The notes below the pieces were generated by a model. That model ran no database searches. It had not been told where the DNA came from and saw nothing but the letters and a program-made list of their open reading frames with translations. Shown here piece by piece: positions 27,559-37,806 of a stretch of 64,000 nucleotides of DNA. The stretch comes from Zobellia barbeyronii. Lineage in GTDB: Bacteria; Bacteroidota; Bacteroidia; Flavobacteriales; Flavobacteriaceae. The stretch lies in contig NZ_JACATN010000002.1 of the NCBI RefSeq assembly GCF_018603515.1, positions 962,077-1,026,076 of the forward strand, given 5' to 3'. Each line of letters starts with the position of its first letter. Position 1 is the first letter of the stretch. The position numbers and the translations under genes were made by a program.

Positions 27559-28644
27559 ATGAACAAGGACGCAAAAATTTATATTGCAGGACATAGGGGT
27601 CTTGTTGGTAGCGCCATTCTTAAAAAGTTGAAAGCAGAGGGTTTTTCTAATTTTGTATTGAAAACTCATGCTGAGCTTGATTTGATTGATGCTAACGCTG
27701 TCGCTTCATTTTTTGCCGAAGAAAAACCTGAATACGTTTTTCTTGCAGCGGCTAAAGTGGGTGGTATTGTTGCCAATAATACCTATAGGGCAGATTTTAT
27801 TTACGCTAACCTTATGATTCAGAATAACATTGTTCACCAGAGTTATGTGAATAATGTGAAAAAACTTCTGTTTTTAGGTAGTACATGTATTTACCCAAAA
27901 GAGTGTCCGCAACCAATGAAAGAGGATTATCTTCTTACTGACACTTTAGAATATACTAACGAGCCATACGCCATTGCAAAGATTGCAGGTATTAAATTGT
28001 GCGAGAGCTACAATTTACAATACGGAACAAATTTTATTTCCGTAATGCCTACTAACCTTTACGGCCCTAATGATAATTTCGATTTAGAGAAGTCGCATGT
28101 ATTGCCTGCTCTAATTAGAAAGATGCATTTAGGTAGAGCATTAGAAGCTCAAGATTGGGACAATGTTCGAAAAGATTTGAACGAACGTCCAATTGAAGGT
28201 GTAGATGGTAAATCTAGTGAATCTGATATCTATACAATTCTTGAGAAATACGGTGTAAAAAAGACCGGTGACAAGATGAGTGTGGAGATTTGGGGAAGCG
28301 GGAAGCCTATGCGTGAGTTTCTGTGGTCAGAAGATATGGCCGATGCATGTATTTTCATAATGAAAAGTAGAGATTTTAAAGACACCTACGATTCTGGTGA
28401 GAAAGAGATTCGTAATACCCATATCAATATAGGTACAGGTAAAGATCTTTCAATTCGAGAATTAGCCGAATCAATTAAGAATATGGTTGGTTTTGAAGGT
28501 TCTTTAAATTTTAATGCTGACAAACCTGACGGCACAATGAAAAAATTGACGGATGTCTCTAAACTTCATGGTCTAGGTTGGAAACATAGCATTGACCTTA
28601 AAGAAGGTATAGAAAAAATGTACAGCTGGTATCGTTCAGCCTAG
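27559..28644 (+). CDS. fcl: GDP-L-fucose synthase
   Basis: 361 aa, slightly longer than E. coli Fcl because of an insert near residues 200-235 that is common in Bacteroidota. [11 protein letters not shown] is the NADP site; [22 protein letters not shown] and [17 protein letters not shown] hold the catalytic Ser/Cys and Yxxx[15 protein letters not shown] is family-typical. It epimerises and reduces GDP-4-keto-6-deoxymannose to GDP-L-fucose. It is co-transcribed with gmd, one base apart, and closed by the hairpin at 28669. Confidence 0.97.
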   Translation: MNKDAKIYIAGHRGLVGSAILKKLKAEGFSNFVLKTHAELDLIDANAVASFFAEEKPEYVFLAAAKVGGIVANNTYRADFIYANLMIQNNIVHQSYVNNVKKLLFLGSTCIYPKECPQPMKEDYLLTDTLEYTNEPYAIAKIAGIKLCESYNLQYGTNFISVMPTNLYGPNDNFDLEKSHVLPALIRKMHLGRALEAQDWDNVRKDLNERPIEGVDGKSSESDIYTILEKYGVKKTGDKMSVEIWGSGKPMREFLWSEDMADACIFIMKSRDFKDTYDSGEKEIRNTHINIGTGKDLSIRELAESIKNMVGFEGSLNFNADKPDGTMKKLTDVSKLHGLGWKHSIDLKEGIEKMYSWYRSA

Positions 28645-28668
28645 TCATTAAAAATAGTAGATAAATAG

Positions 28669-28705
28669 AAATCCCGCTAAGCAATAAAGTTTAGCGGGAT
28701 TTTAT
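28669..28705. terminator. Bidirectional terminator between fcl and the converging operon
   Basis: ATCCCGCTAA (28671-28680) and TTAGCGGGAT (28691-28700) form a perfect 10-bp stem followed by TTTATTTT on the plus strand; A-rich bases before it serve the minus-strand operon ending at 28733. Confidence 0.9.
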
Positions 28706-28732
28706 TTTGATAAAGAATTTGAAACTATCTTT

Positions 28733-29884
28733 CTAAACTAATCCGGTATCTTTCCAGCTTTTAGAATTGGCCGAGTTAATGACTGCTTCGCAAACCTTTT
28801 GTGTCATTAAAGCGTTTTCAAAACTAGGCTCGCAAGGTTCACCTGTTTCCAAGCTCTTTAGAAAATCGGCCACTTGGTGTACAAATGAATGCTCATACCC
28901 GATAGACGTACCTGGTATCCACCACTTATCCATATAAGGTTGGTCACTATCTGTAATTAGTATTCTTTTCCATCCTCTTACTATTGCATCATCTGCATGG
29001 TCATACATTTCAAGATAGTTCATATCATGCAAATCCCATCTCAGCGAAGCATGTTCTCCGTTTATCTCAAGGGTATTCAAAGCTTTGTGACCACGAGCAT
29101 AACGAGTAGCCTCAAACACCCCTAAAGCTCCATTCTCAAAGTGACAATGAAAAATACATGCGTCATCTATAGTCACTTTTTGAACTTCCCCAGTTCCTTG
29201 GTGTACGCGTTCTTTGATAAAAGTCTCGGTAACTGCAGATACATCTTTTATTACACCATTCAACCACATGGCACTATCAATACAGTGTGCCAAAAGATCT
29301 CCCGTTACCCCAGAACCAGCTGCTTCTGCATCCAAACGCCATAAAGCTTCACCTCCTTGTGGTAATTCCGGACTAATAGTCCAATCTTGTAAAAAGTTAG
29401 CCCTATAATGGAATATCTTACCCAACTTACCGGAATCTACAATTTGCTTAATCAAGGTTACTGCGGGTATACGACGGTAATTATAAAATACGGTGTTTGC
29501 TACACCCGCTTTTTTAATTGCATCCACCATAGGTTGCGCTTCTGCTACAGAGCGTGCCAATGGTTTTTCACATAGAACCATTTTACCTGCTTCTGCAGCT
29601 GCAATTGCAATATCAGCATGCATGTCATTGGGAGTACAGATATCCACAGCATCAATATCATCTCTAGCGATAACTGCTTTCCAATCTGTTTCATAAGATT
29701 CAAAACCCCATTGCTCAGCAAAAGCTTTCACCTTTTCCTCTGTCCTGGCACACACCGTTTTTAAGACCGGGCGATATTCAAGTTCAGGGAAAAAATCACC
29801 ACTACGCTTGTAGCCATTTGTGTGCGTCCTTGCCATTAAACCGGTCCCTATCAATCCTATACGGAGTTCTTTTTTGTGTGCCAT
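28733..29884 (-). CDS. Cytosolic Gfo/Idh/MocA family oxidoreductase
   Basis: 383 aa without a signal peptide. Rossmann NAD(P) site [42 protein letters not shown] (catalytic EKP) and the C-terminal domain with [27 protein letters not shown], where a GxxGDxxxH pattern provides the usual catalytic His. It probably oxidises or reduces a sugar carbon with NAD(P). It is the last gene of a seven-gene minus-strand operon that also holds two isomerase-like TIM barrels, consistent with an oxidise/isomerise route for an unidentified sugar. Confidence 0.9.
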   Translation of the reverse strand: MAHKKELRIGLIGTGLMARTHTNGYKRSGDFFPELEYRPVLKTVCARTEEKVKAFAEQWGFESYETDWKAVIARDDIDAVDICTPNDMHADIAIAAAEAGKMVLCEKPLARSVAEAQPMVDAIKKAGVANTVFYNYRRIPAVTLIKQIVDSGKLGKIFHYRANFLQDWTISPELPQGGEALWRLDAEAAGSGVTGDLLAHCIDSAMWLNGVIKDVSAVTETFIKERVHQGTGEVQKVTIDDACIFHCHFENGALGVFEATRYARGHKALNTLEINGEHASLRWDLHDMNYLEMYDHADDAIVRGWKRILITDSDQPYMDKWWIPGTSIGYEHSFVHQVADFLKSLETGEPCEPSFENALMTQKVCEAVINSANSKSWKDTGLV

Positions 29885-29923
29885 TCTACTATAATTTTAA
29901 GTTTAAAAAATGTTCATATTCGT

Positions 29924-30736
29924 TTATATCAAAGGTCTAAGAACCTCTTCTATGTAAATACCATCTTTTAAAGTAACCCCATCTGGATCCGTAATTGCAG
30001 CATCACATTCGTCCTCTACAATAATCCATCCTTCAAAATCGGTTTCTTTTAGATAAGATGTTATTCCCTTAAAGTCAATTATACCATCACCCATTGCAGC
30101 CCATTTACCGTTGTCATACATATCCTTATAATGGACACAGTTAACCAGTTCACGGTACTGTTTAATAATAGGTAATGGGTCCATACCACCTTTGGCCATG
30201 TGTCCAACATCTGGTGTGTATTTAATCACGTTACTATCCAGACCGTTCAACAAAATTTTATAATCCTCTTCTGTTCTATATATTGAACCCATTGGAGAAT
30301 TTGGATGATACGAGCATATTACACCTTCTCCGGCCGCTCTGGTCGCCACCTCATTTACACAAGTCAACAAATTCTGTTGGCGCTCTTGTAGATGCTCACG
30401 ATCTTGTCCCGGCATTTGTACTAACAGCAATACAGCTTCTGGAAAATACTTCATGAACTCGATCCACTGATCTGAATTTCTTTTTTCCGCATCAGTTTCC
30501 CTTGGATTTCTCCAGTCTTCCACATGACACAAGACAGATAATTCAATATTATTTTTATCTAAAGTTTCTTTAAAAACTTTTGGATTTGTAAACCCGTTCA
30601 TAAAACCTGTATCAGGCTCAATACCTTTGAATCCTGCTTTTGAGGTTACCTCTATAATATGGTTTAAATTATTTTTATATTTTTCCCCGGACATTGCCCA
30701 AGTATAGGTCTCGCAACCAATTTTTATTTTTGACAT
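29924..30736 (-). CDS. Sugar phosphate isomerase/epimerase-family TIM barrel
   Basis: About 270 aa from the ATG giving MSKIKIGCETYTWAM; the longer frame would need GTG and adds an unconserved leader. The xylose-isomerase-like barrel shows IGCETYTWAM, GFKGIEPDTGF (metal Glu), CSYHPNSPMGS, YTPDVGHMAKGG (Asp and His), VHYKDMYDNGKW and WIIVEDECD (final Glu), i.e. the full set of metal ligands. Cytosolic. It probably isomerises or cleaves a sugar derivative made by the neighbouring oxidoreductase; the substrate is unknown. Confidence 0.88.
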   Translation of the reverse strand: MSKIKIGCETYTWAMSGEKYKNNLNHIIEVTSKAGFKGIEPDTGFMNGFTNPKVFKETLDKNNIELSVLCHVEDWRNPRETDAEKRNSDQWIEFMKYFPEAVLLLVQMPGQDREHLQERQQNLLTCVNEVATRAAGEGVICSYHPNSPMGSIYRTEEDYKILLNGLDSNVIKYTPDVGHMAKGGMDPLPIIKQYRELVNCVHYKDMYDNGKWAAMGDGIIDFKGITSYLKETDFEGWIIVEDECDAAITDPDGVTLKDGIYIEEVLRPLI

Positions 30737-30822
30737 CGTTGTGTTATTTTTAGTTAGGATTGGATAGTCATTTACATCAAAACGATATGAGTTATTCACA
30801 AACGTTCTGAAAGTAGTCTGAC

Positions 30823-31635
30823 TTAATAGTTGGCTTTTAACCAGTTCAACACTCTCGGATTGAAATCATCCAATTTTTCCCAATGGAAAGCATGACCTGC
30901 ATTATCGTAAAGATGGAGTTCACTATTTGGAATTCCCTCAGATACCTCACGCACCATCCATTCTGGCACGAACATATCCTGCTTACCTCCTATTACAAGT
31001 GTAGGCGATTTAATTTGAGGCAATTGTGCTACCACATTGTGGTTGATACAGGCTTCTGCCTGAGCTTCCAATCCATGTAACGGTTGCTGTATAGCTTCTA
31101 AAGCTGCCCCTTTTTGCCCGCTTACCAATCCTTCATACTCTGCATCATCATCAAATGTAGGCTTGTCAAAAATTAGCAATTGCATAAAATGCGCAAACTG
31201 CTCTGGCCTTAAATGTGCTTTTATATGTGTTATATGTCTAAAAATAGCTTCCCCTTTTCTATCGCAACTTGCCCAAGGGCACATTGCCACCATAGCCGAG
31301 ACTTTTTCAGGATGTCTAATGGACATCTCTAAAGCTATTGCTCCACCCATAGAAACGCCAACAACGGCTGCATTAGGTATGTTCAAGGCTTCTAAAAGTG
31401 CTGCACTGTCATCGGCCATTTGAGCCGTAGTATAGGGTCCTTCTGGCTTATCGGACATTCCTACTCCGCGATTATCAAAAATAATACAGCGGTATTCCTT
31501 CTCCCAATACGAAACGTGTTTTTCCCAAACCGAACACGCAGCGGTAATCCCCATAATTAGCAATAATGGTTTAGCTTCAACCGGACCTCTAGTTTCGTAG
31601 TATAATTGTATTCCGTTAACTGTAACAAATGACAT
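30823..31635 (-). CDS. Alpha/beta-hydrolase (enol-lactonase/esterase-like)
   Basis: 270 aa, no signal peptide. Classical small alpha/beta-hydrolase: LLLIMGITAACSVWEKH (oxyanion region), FDNRGVGMSDKPEG, nucleophile GVSMGGAIALEM (Ser about residue 95), acid in VIGGKQDMFVPEWM and catalytic His in NAGHAFHWEK. It most resembles 3-oxoadipate enol-lactonase/PcaD-like hydrolases, so opening a lactone formed during sugar oxidation is a reasonable guess in this operon. It is 24 bases downstream of the next isomerase gene. Confidence 0.85.
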   Translation of the reverse strand: MSFVTVNGIQLYYETRGPVEAKPLLLIMGITAACSVWEKHVSYWEKEYRCIIFDNRGVGMSDKPEGPYTTAQMADDSAALLEALNIPNAAVVGVSMGGAIALEMSIRHPEKVSAMVAMCPWASCDRKGEAIFRHITHIKAHLRPEQFAHFMQLLIFDKPTFDDDAEYEGLVSGQKGAALEAIQQPLHGLEAQAEACINHNVVAQLPQIKSPTLVIGGKQDMFVPEWMVREVSEGIPNSELHLYDNAGHAFHWEKLDDFNPRVLNWLKANY

Positions 31636-31659
31636 AGTATATATATTTTCGTTTGTTAG

Positions 31660-32688
31660 TTAACTCCATCCATGTAATTCACGAACCTTGATAAGGGTTG
31701 CCAAAATATCATTCCATGTCTGTTGTTTCAGCATCACATCATTATCAAACATGCAACCATCCCAACAAATATGCTTAACAGCTTTTGTCAATTCTCCATT
31801 CCCATCTCTTAACCAAAATCCGGCATCGTTGGCAACATCTAATTTACCATTAGGATCAGTGGCCAAACAATGACGTCCTGTTTTATCATGCGATCCAGTT
31901 CCATGAGCTGTACCATCATTTTGAGCAACATGAAAATCTATAGTCCACGGTCTTAATGCATCCGTAACTGTTTTCAATCCAGCTTCCAATGCTTTTCTAT
32001 CGGACCAATCAAAATCCTTTGGCAGAATTCTATCCTCTGGTGCGTTATAACCCAATAGGTAAAGTAATGTATGAGACATATCTGCTTGAAAACCAATATT
32101 AGGTCTATCCACAGCTTCTAAAGTTTCTACCATAGCCTTCCAACTATGCATACCTCCCCAACATATTTCTCCTTCAGCAGCTAATTTCTCATCATAATCG
32201 GCAGCTACATCGCAAGCCTCGCGAAACGTTTTAGCTATCAACTTAGTATTGCTTACTGGATCTTTGGCCCATTCTTCCGGACTTGAAGCAGAGTCAATTC
32301 TAATAACTCCATATTGTCTTACGCCATGTTCTCGGAAAATTTTACCAAAATGACATGCTCTTTGCACCATAGCTACAAAGGTCTTACGATCTTCATCGGA
32401 ACCTAATGTGGGTCCTCCCCATATAGGAGCTACCAAAGTACCAATGTTCAGATTACGACCAGCAACCTTATCTGCAAGTCTTTTTATGTCATCATCAGAA
32501 CTATGAATATCAACATGTGGATCAAATAGCCCAATATCTATACCGTCAAACTTAATACCATTCACTTCTGCATTTGCAGTCATATCAAGCATTTGGTCAA
32601 AGGAAATAGGTGGCTCTGAATCTGGTCCTTTACCAACAATACCAGGCCAGGAGGCATTGTGGAGTTTTGGAAAAGTGTTGTCTTTCAT
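31660..32688 (-). CDS. Sugar phosphate isomerase/epimerase-family TIM barrel, long form
   Basis: 342 aa, no signal peptide. A xylose-isomerase-like barrel, longer than average because of an insert near residues 225-290. Visible elements are [29 protein letters not shown] (Glu), [15 protein letters not shown] (Asp, His), [23 protein letters not shown] (a His-rich metal loop) and [10 protein letters not shown]. It differs clearly from the shorter isomerase two genes away, so the operon encodes two distinct barrels and presumably two steps. Substrate unknown. Confidence 0.85.
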   Translation of the reverse strand: MKDNTFPKLHNASWPGIVGKGPDSEPPISFDQMLDMTANAEVNGIKFDGIDIGLFDPHVDIHSSDDDIKRLADKVAGRNLNIGTLVAPIWGGPTLGSDEDRKTFVAMVQRACHFGKIFREHGVRQYGVIRIDSASSPEEWAKDPVSNTKLIAKTFREACDVAADYDEKLAAEGEICWGGMHSWKAMVETLEAVDRPNIGFQADMSHTLLYLLGYNAPEDRILPKDFDWSDRKALEAGLKTVTDALRPWTIDFHVAQNDGTAHGTGSHDKTGRHCLATDPNGKLDVANDAGFWLRDGNGELTKAVKHICWDGCMFDNDVMLKQQTWNDILATLIKVRELHGWS

Positions 32689-32779
32689 ACTTCTGTTCTT
32701 TTAAATTAAACGTAACTACTTTTTAAGTTTAGTGTGTTTTTAAACGTAAAAAATACACTTGCTCTAAAATACGGTTTAT

Positions 32780-33991
32780 TTATAATTTAAGGTCAGGATT
32801 TTTAGGTCCAAAGTGTTTTAGCATTACAATAGGGTCTGTTTTACTATGATTTACGATAGTAACACCTTCTTTTGCAGCTTTTTCTGTCACAAAATATTCA
32901 TCATGTGTTAATTGTCCGTATCTAATAAGCGACGGTGTTTCAATATCCCAAACACCCATCTTACCATGCCCTTGCATCATAATCATTCCGTAACAGGCAC
33001 TATCTTTAATAGTAACCGTTTGCCCTGGCAACACAGTCAATTCTTTGGCACTAAAAGCATCGGAACGATAACAAATCCATTTGTCAACATAACCTTCTGC
33101 TTCCATTTCCTCTAAAGATTTTACCGGAATAGGTCTCATGAAACGTGTTTCCAACATATTTGGGTCTGTATTCAACTCCCAGTCTATCACCTCCATAAGC
33201 TGGTCAAAATCTCCCATTCTATCTTCTGGTGTTCCGTTCCACAATAGTTCCTCTGGAATAATGGCTTCGTTAACCAAAGACTGGTACATAGCAAAAACAT
33301 CAGATGCTTTTTGAGGTTCATAGGTACACATACTACCAGGAGCATGAAGCATTCCTGGTGGTACATCCCAGCCTGTTCCCGGCTCCAACCTAAAAGCTGA
33401 TGAAAAGTTAGTAATCTTATTATCGCCTTTTGTAAAATTCTTCAAACATTCTTTTATCTCTTCTTTGGTTGTACCTGGAGTTATCCCAAAGAAAGTATAT
33501 GGAAAATCGCCTCCATGGTTGTTTACTTGAGGTGGAAAATAATACGCTTCCGGTTTTCCCTTTTGACCAATTTTAGCTGCATGCTCATCGTTATGATGTA
33601 TGTGATGTGGCAATGGCCCCATATTGTCAAAAAACTTAGAATACATAGGCCAACTTTGATACTCGTCCCAAAGACGGTCACCAATAATTTCTCCTTTTAA
33701 TTCATCAATAACATCTTTTAAAAGAATCTGCACTTCTTTGCCATCTTCCTCTAGAACAACTGGACTTAAACCTTCATTCTTGCCCGTTAAAGGACCATTT
33801 TCAGCGGGAGTCGTTGATGAAAACCAACGTTCATCTATACCGCCACGTTCTCCACCCAAAACGTAATAATCGTCTGGGTGCAATTTTATTCTTCTACCCG
33901 GAACACAAAAAGAACGCGGTACCCATGTTGGTGCCAAACGTAAAATTCCCTTCCCCTGTTCCAATGCTTTTTTAGCTGATGAATTTGCCAT
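32780..33991 (-). CDS. Cupin protein related to type I mannose-6-phosphate isomerases
   Basis: About 403 aa from the internal ATG (MANSSAKKALEQG); the longer frame needs a TTG start. It has two cupin-like halves: the first carries the metal-ligand set PLPHHIHHNDEHA with a later GTGWDVPPGMLHAPGS; the second (about 300-395) has LTVLPGQTVTIKDSACYGMIMMQGHG. This is the layout of ManA-like isomerases, but the sequence is divergent and the true substrate may be another sugar or sugar acid. It lies within the minus-strand operon between an isomerase and an epimerase-like gene. Confidence 0.7.
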   Translation of the reverse strand: MANSSAKKALEQGKGILRLAPTWVPRSFCVPGRRIKLHPDDYYVLGGERGGIDERWFSSTTPAENGPLTGKNEGLSPVVLEEDGKEVQILLKDVIDELKGEIIGDRLWDEYQSWPMYSKFFDNMGPLPHHIHHNDEHAAKIGQKGKPEAYYFPPQVNNHGGDFPYTFFGITPGTTKEEIKECLKNFTKGDNKITNFSSAFRLEPGTGWDVPPGMLHAPGSMCTYEPQKASDVFAMYQSLVNEAIIPEELLWNGTPEDRMGDFDQLMEVIDWELNTDPNMLETRFMRPIPVKSLEEMEAEGYVDKWICYRSDAFSAKELTVLPGQTVTIKDSACYGMIMMQGHGKMGVWDIETPSLIRYGQLTHDEYFVTEKAAKEGVTIVNHSKTDPIVMLKHFGPKNPDLKL

Positions 33992-34008
33992 ACTACTCAA
34001 TATTTATT

Positions 34009-35079
34009 TTATAAAAAAGATGTTATAAATGATTTTATTTTTTCAGGTGATAGCACTTCTAATTCCAGTGAATAGCTCCTACTTTCATTTGGTTCTAGTA
34101 AAATAAGAGTGCCTTCTTCCCTTGCTTTTTTTTGACCTATTGGTGGATTTGTTGCTGGCTCCAGAGCTGTCACATATTCGTTTTCACCCCAATGTTGCCA
34201 ATTAATCAACCAAGGCAATTGTTTTTTAGGAAAGCGAAGTGCTACAGCCAGATTCAATTTTTCGTTATAGATTCCGCAATTACAATTTCCTTCTGTATCC
34301 TCTTCTGCATCAATAAATGCCACATCCTCACCCGTTCCGGAATGCGCCTCCATAGGCTCAGGGCATTTTCGAAAATTAACTTCGTCCTTAAAAATTTTTC
34401 GTTCAGAATCCGGTGTCGGGGATTCCCAATTTCCTTTCCAAAGTAAATCAGTGCCTTCATCTACTAAAGGCCAACCAAAATTCACATGATATAAAAGCAT
34501 ATGTGGCGCCTTCTGATTTCCGCGATTAACCACCTCATCGTGTATACTAATTTTAGCTTCACCCAATTTACCAGAAATAGTTCGCTTCAATTCCAATACA
34601 GGTCCAAAAACTTGAGTTTCTCGGATGATACCCGTTATGCTCATTTCCATTTTTCCCGCAGCTGGGTTAGGTTGTTCAATAGAAATAATTTCTGCGGGCG
34701 TGTTACTAATAAGACCATGCAGTCCTCTTGTTCCGTGCTCATCTTCCTCTGGCCCACCTACGTGAGAAAGTCCACAGGTAGTTAAAAGTCCACCGCCAAA
34801 ATTCCGTATCCAGCTCATACCCTTATCAGAAAAACGATTAGGAGGCACAACTCCTGTTTGACTCAACCACGCCAAACTATATTCATTATAAAAGGCATCT
34901 GCAATATCCATCCCTCGGTCAATAACAACCTTGTAACGAAGTCCAGTACCTGTATTAATCCACGCAATGCGTGTACCACGTCCCAAACCATTATCCAAAA
35001 CAGAAGTCTCAATACCACCCACCTGAGTAGTGTTGCCTATTTTGTCTTTTCCGTTACGTATAAAATTTTCTGTGGACAT
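34009..35079 (-). CDS. DUF4432 aldose 1-epimerase-like protein
   Basis: 356 aa, no signal peptide. It matches the DUF4432 branch of the galactose-mutarotase superfamily: VVIDRGMDIADAFYNEYSLAWLSQTGVVPP, GGGLLTTCGLSHVGGPEEDEHGTRGLHG and LLYHVNFGWPLVDEGTDLL, with conserved His and Glu positions of a mutarotase fold. It probably interconverts anomers of, or binds, the sugar degraded by the operon. It lies 37 bases after the cytochrome lipoprotein gene and 17 bases before the ManA-like ATG. Confidence 0.85.
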   Translation of the reverse strand: MSTENFIRNGKDKIGNTTQVGGIETSVLDNGLGRGTRIAWINTGTGLRYKVVIDRGMDIADAFYNEYSLAWLSQTGVVPPNRFSDKGMSWIRNFGGGLLTTCGLSHVGGPEEDEHGTRGLHGLISNTPAEIISIEQPNPAAGKMEMSITGIIRETQVFGPVLELKRTISGKLGEAKISIHDEVVNRGNQKAPHMLLYHVNFGWPLVDEGTDLLWKGNWESPTPDSERKIFKDEVNFRKCPEPMEAHSGTGEDVAFIDAEEDTEGNCNCGIYNEKLNLAVALRFPKKQLPWLINWQHWGENEYVTALEPATNPPIGQKKAREEGTLILLEPNESRSYSLELEVLSPEKIKSFITSFL

Positions 35080-35115
35080 TGCTATTTCAATTCTATTTCC
35101 TGAACTCTTAACTTA

Positions 35116-37806
35116 TTATTTTTTAGAAAACATCTCATTCTCTGCATCAGCACCAGAAATAAGGTACGCCAACAAATCTTTCACCTCATCATCACTTAAA
35201 CGATTAATACTACCCGGTGGCATCAAAGAAATTGAAGACATCTTCATTCCCGTTACTTCTTCTTTGGAAATGGATCTTATAATATCTGGTGCATACGGAT
35301 TCTGAGAAACTTTATACTCTGCTCCTTCTTCACTTATCAACCTACCTACAACAGAGTTCCCATCTTTTAAAGAGAATACGGTTGTATTGTACTGATCTGA
35401 AATAACATCACTTGGATCAATAATTGCCCTAAGGATATCTTCTGGTGAAAACCTATTACCCACTTGACTTAATTCTGGACCTATATTCTGACCTTCGCCA
35501 CGCATACTGTGGCAAGTCACACAATTAGTAGCCAAAAACATATTTCTTCCGGTTTCAAAATTTCTGTTGTTTAAGCCATCCGCCAATAAAGGTGAAATGT
35601 CTTTCTCTTCCCATCTCTTGCCTGGTCCTTTTGGTTGCACAGCACTTGAAGCCAATTCATTTCCTGACTTACTAAGCAAAGAATCGCCAGACATTTGATT
35701 ATATAATTCCTTTTTATTTGCAGCAACATGGGTCAACGCTTTTTTCCTGGCCTTATCAATAAAACCTATATAGCTACGACCAGCTTTAAATGAGAAGGCT
35801 TTATAAAACCATTTGAAATACTTTTCTCTTAACTCTGGTGTCCAACCAGTAGTAGCATCCTGTAAAACTAAGCCGTAATAGGTATGCTGTGCCAATGGCA
35901 TATTTTTTAATGTTTCCGCGATATCCATTCCGTATTGCGGATTTCTCAAGATTAAATCTGCTGCCTCGGTTGCCGTATTTGCCATTACAGAGGCATTTTC
36001 TCCCTCTTCAGATTCCAACAAAGCAAGTGTTTTTGATACTACAGAAGCATCATCTACAAACACCAATGTTTTACTTAATAATTGATTCAGCACATCTGTA
36101 TCTGCCGGATAATGAGCTGAAAGATATGAGCTGACTTTTCTTTTAACATCAGCATTCGGTTTTCCGAATCGTGACAATGTAAGTTCAATAGCACGAACTA
36201 AGTCTACCTGATTTTGCTCAGAAAGGCTTACATAATCTATGTTAACGAGTGAATTAATTACTCTGCCTTGTTGACTTTTATCCCCCTGTCTTGCTAAAGC
36301 AACTGCGCCTTGAATTTTCCTTACTGCATCTGTCTCTTTATAAACCTTTTCTTGCCAGCTACTCACCGGTTGATGCTCTACGGCAATACGTGCCGCATAT
36401 TGAACAAAGCGGTCTTTACTATTTAAATAAGGCCAAGCAAATTCCAATGCTCCGTCTTGCGGTGCACCGTGATAAGTCTCTAGCTTTTTACGGATTTCAT
36501 TTTCCGTAGTCTGTTCTAAATCCTTGACATTACCAGCTAGTTCTTCTTGATCATTGTAATACACGCGGTACAAATCAGATTCTAACCTACGTCCACCTGT
36601 CATGAAATACATGGCTCCATCAGGCCCTATAACACCGTCCGTTAAAGGAAGTGGAATACCCGATAGAAATTCTTCCTTCTCACCACGGTAAGATGAACCT
36701 TCTGTTTCCATCTCAATGGCATAGATAATACCAAAACTCCAGTCGAAAGCGAATATACTATGTTGATATTTCTCAGGGAATTTAGATCCTCTTCCTGACA
36801 ATACGTTGGTTGGAGAACCTTGACCTATATTTAAAACAGGAGGCAGATTATCAGGATACGCTGCAGACCATTTTCCGTTACCGGTTCGCCATCCAAACTC
36901 GGCTCCACTGGTAACATGGCAAATTCGTGTTGGACGATACCATGGCATTCCCAAATCCCATTCCATATCCGAATCATAAACGAACATATCACCTAACTCA
37001 TTGAATGCTAAGTCAAACGGGTTCCTAAAACCGGAAGCCATAAGTTCCCAATTCTCTCCTTCTGGATTAAGTTTTGCCACCCAACCCCCTGGAGCTCCAC
37101 GGTCATTGGCGTGACCTCTTGGGTCTTTTATCTGAGGAAAAAGATTATCATCCTCCCAATTCCTAGGAAGATGGTATTCATCCATTTCGGGTAAATCTGT
37201 GTGGTTACCAGCAATTACATAAAGTGATTTACCATCTGGAGATAACACTATACTATGCGGACCATGCTCCCCTGCTCCATTCAATGATTTTAGAAGAGTT
37301 ATTTTATCATATTGATCATCGTTATCTGTATCCTGTAAGCGGTAAAGTCCACTTGTTTTTTCAAATTCATCACTGCCCGTATGGTTTACCATAACATATA
37401 GACTGTTAAAAGCATACAATAAACCTTGAGCGTAGCCCATTTGTATTATTGAATCCGCAACCTGAGTACCGGTCTGGATTTTTAGCTTTTCTATTTCCGG
37501 CACAAGGTTATCAGAACCTATTGAAGCAACTTCCATGCGGTACAATGTACCATACTGATCAGAAGTAATTAACCTACCCTTATTATCAAAAGTCATGGCA
37601 ACCCAAGACCCCATGTCATTATCTCCGGGACTATATAAATGTTCCGCACTAAAACCTGGTTGCAGTTTAAGCTTTGCTATTTTAGGGTTTTCAGATTCAG
37701 CATTTGCTCTTTCCTTCTTTGTATCGGTTGTACAAGAAGTTGCTAAAACTAAAACACAGGAGAGATAGAGAAATAACTTATCAATTTTCAACGTTTTTAT
37801 GGCCAT
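35116..37806 (-). CDS. Lipoprotein with beta-propeller dehydrogenase and cytochrome c domains
   Basis: About 896 aa from the ATG giving lipoprotein signal MAIKTLKIDKLFLYLSC; a longer frame to 37893 lacks a credible signal. Three parts follow: an N-terminal PQQ/glucose-sorbosone-dehydrogenase-like propeller (MGSWVAMTFDNKGRLITSDQYG; SGFRNPFDLAFNELGDMFVYDSD), a helical HEAT-like middle, and a C-terminal heme domain with ATNCVTCHSMRGEGQNIGPEL (CxxCH) and a distal Met in SLMPPGSINRL. Proteins of this make-up are common in Planctomycetes and Bacteroidota and probably pass electrons from a periplasmic sugar oxidation. First gene of the operon; substrate unknown. Confidence 0.85.
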   Translation of the reverse strand: MAIKTLKIDKLFLYLSCVLVLATSCTTDTKKERANAESENPKIAKLKLQPGFSAEHLYSPGDNDMGSWVAMTFDNKGRLITSDQYGTLYRMEVASIGSDNLVPEIEKLKIQTGTQVADSIIQMGYAQGLLYAFNSLYVMVNHTGSDEFEKTSGLYRLQDTDNDDQYDKITLLKSLNGAGEHGPHSIVLSPDGKSLYVIAGNHTDLPEMDEYHLPRNWEDDNLFPQIKDPRGHANDRGAPGGWVAKLNPEGENWELMASGFRNPFDLAFNELGDMFVYDSDMEWDLGMPWYRPTRICHVTSGAEFGWRTGNGKWSAAYPDNLPPVLNIGQGSPTNVLSGRGSKFPEKYQHSIFAFDWSFGIIYAIEMETEGSSYRGEKEEFLSGIPLPLTDGVIGPDGAMYFMTGGRRLESDLYRVYYNDQEELAGNVKDLEQTTENEIRKKLETYHGAPQDGALEFAWPYLNSKDRFVQYAARIAVEHQPVSSWQEKVYKETDAVRKIQGAVALARQGDKSQQGRVINSLVNIDYVSLSEQNQVDLVRAIELTLSRFGKPNADVKRKVSSYLSAHYPADTDVLNQLLSKTLVFVDDASVVSKTLALLESEEGENASVMANTATEAADLILRNPQYGMDIAETLKNMPLAQHTYYGLVLQDATTGWTPELREKYFKWFYKAFSFKAGRSYIGFIDKARKKALTHVAANKKELYNQMSGDSLLSKSGNELASSAVQPKGPGKRWEEKDISPLLADGLNNRNFETGRNMFLATNCVTCHSMRGEGQNIGPELSQVGNRFSPEDILRAIIDPSDVISDQYNTTVFSLKDGNSVVGRLISEEGAEYKVSQNPYAPDIIRSISKEEVTGMKMSSISLMPPGSINRLSDDEVKDLLAYLISGADAENEMFSKK

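Noticed and set aside
32780..33991. Bona fide mannose-6-phosphate isomerase manA
   Set aside because: Only the cupin layout and metal His cluster agree; the remaining sequence is divergent and the operon holds no mannose genes, so a firm symbol is not justified.
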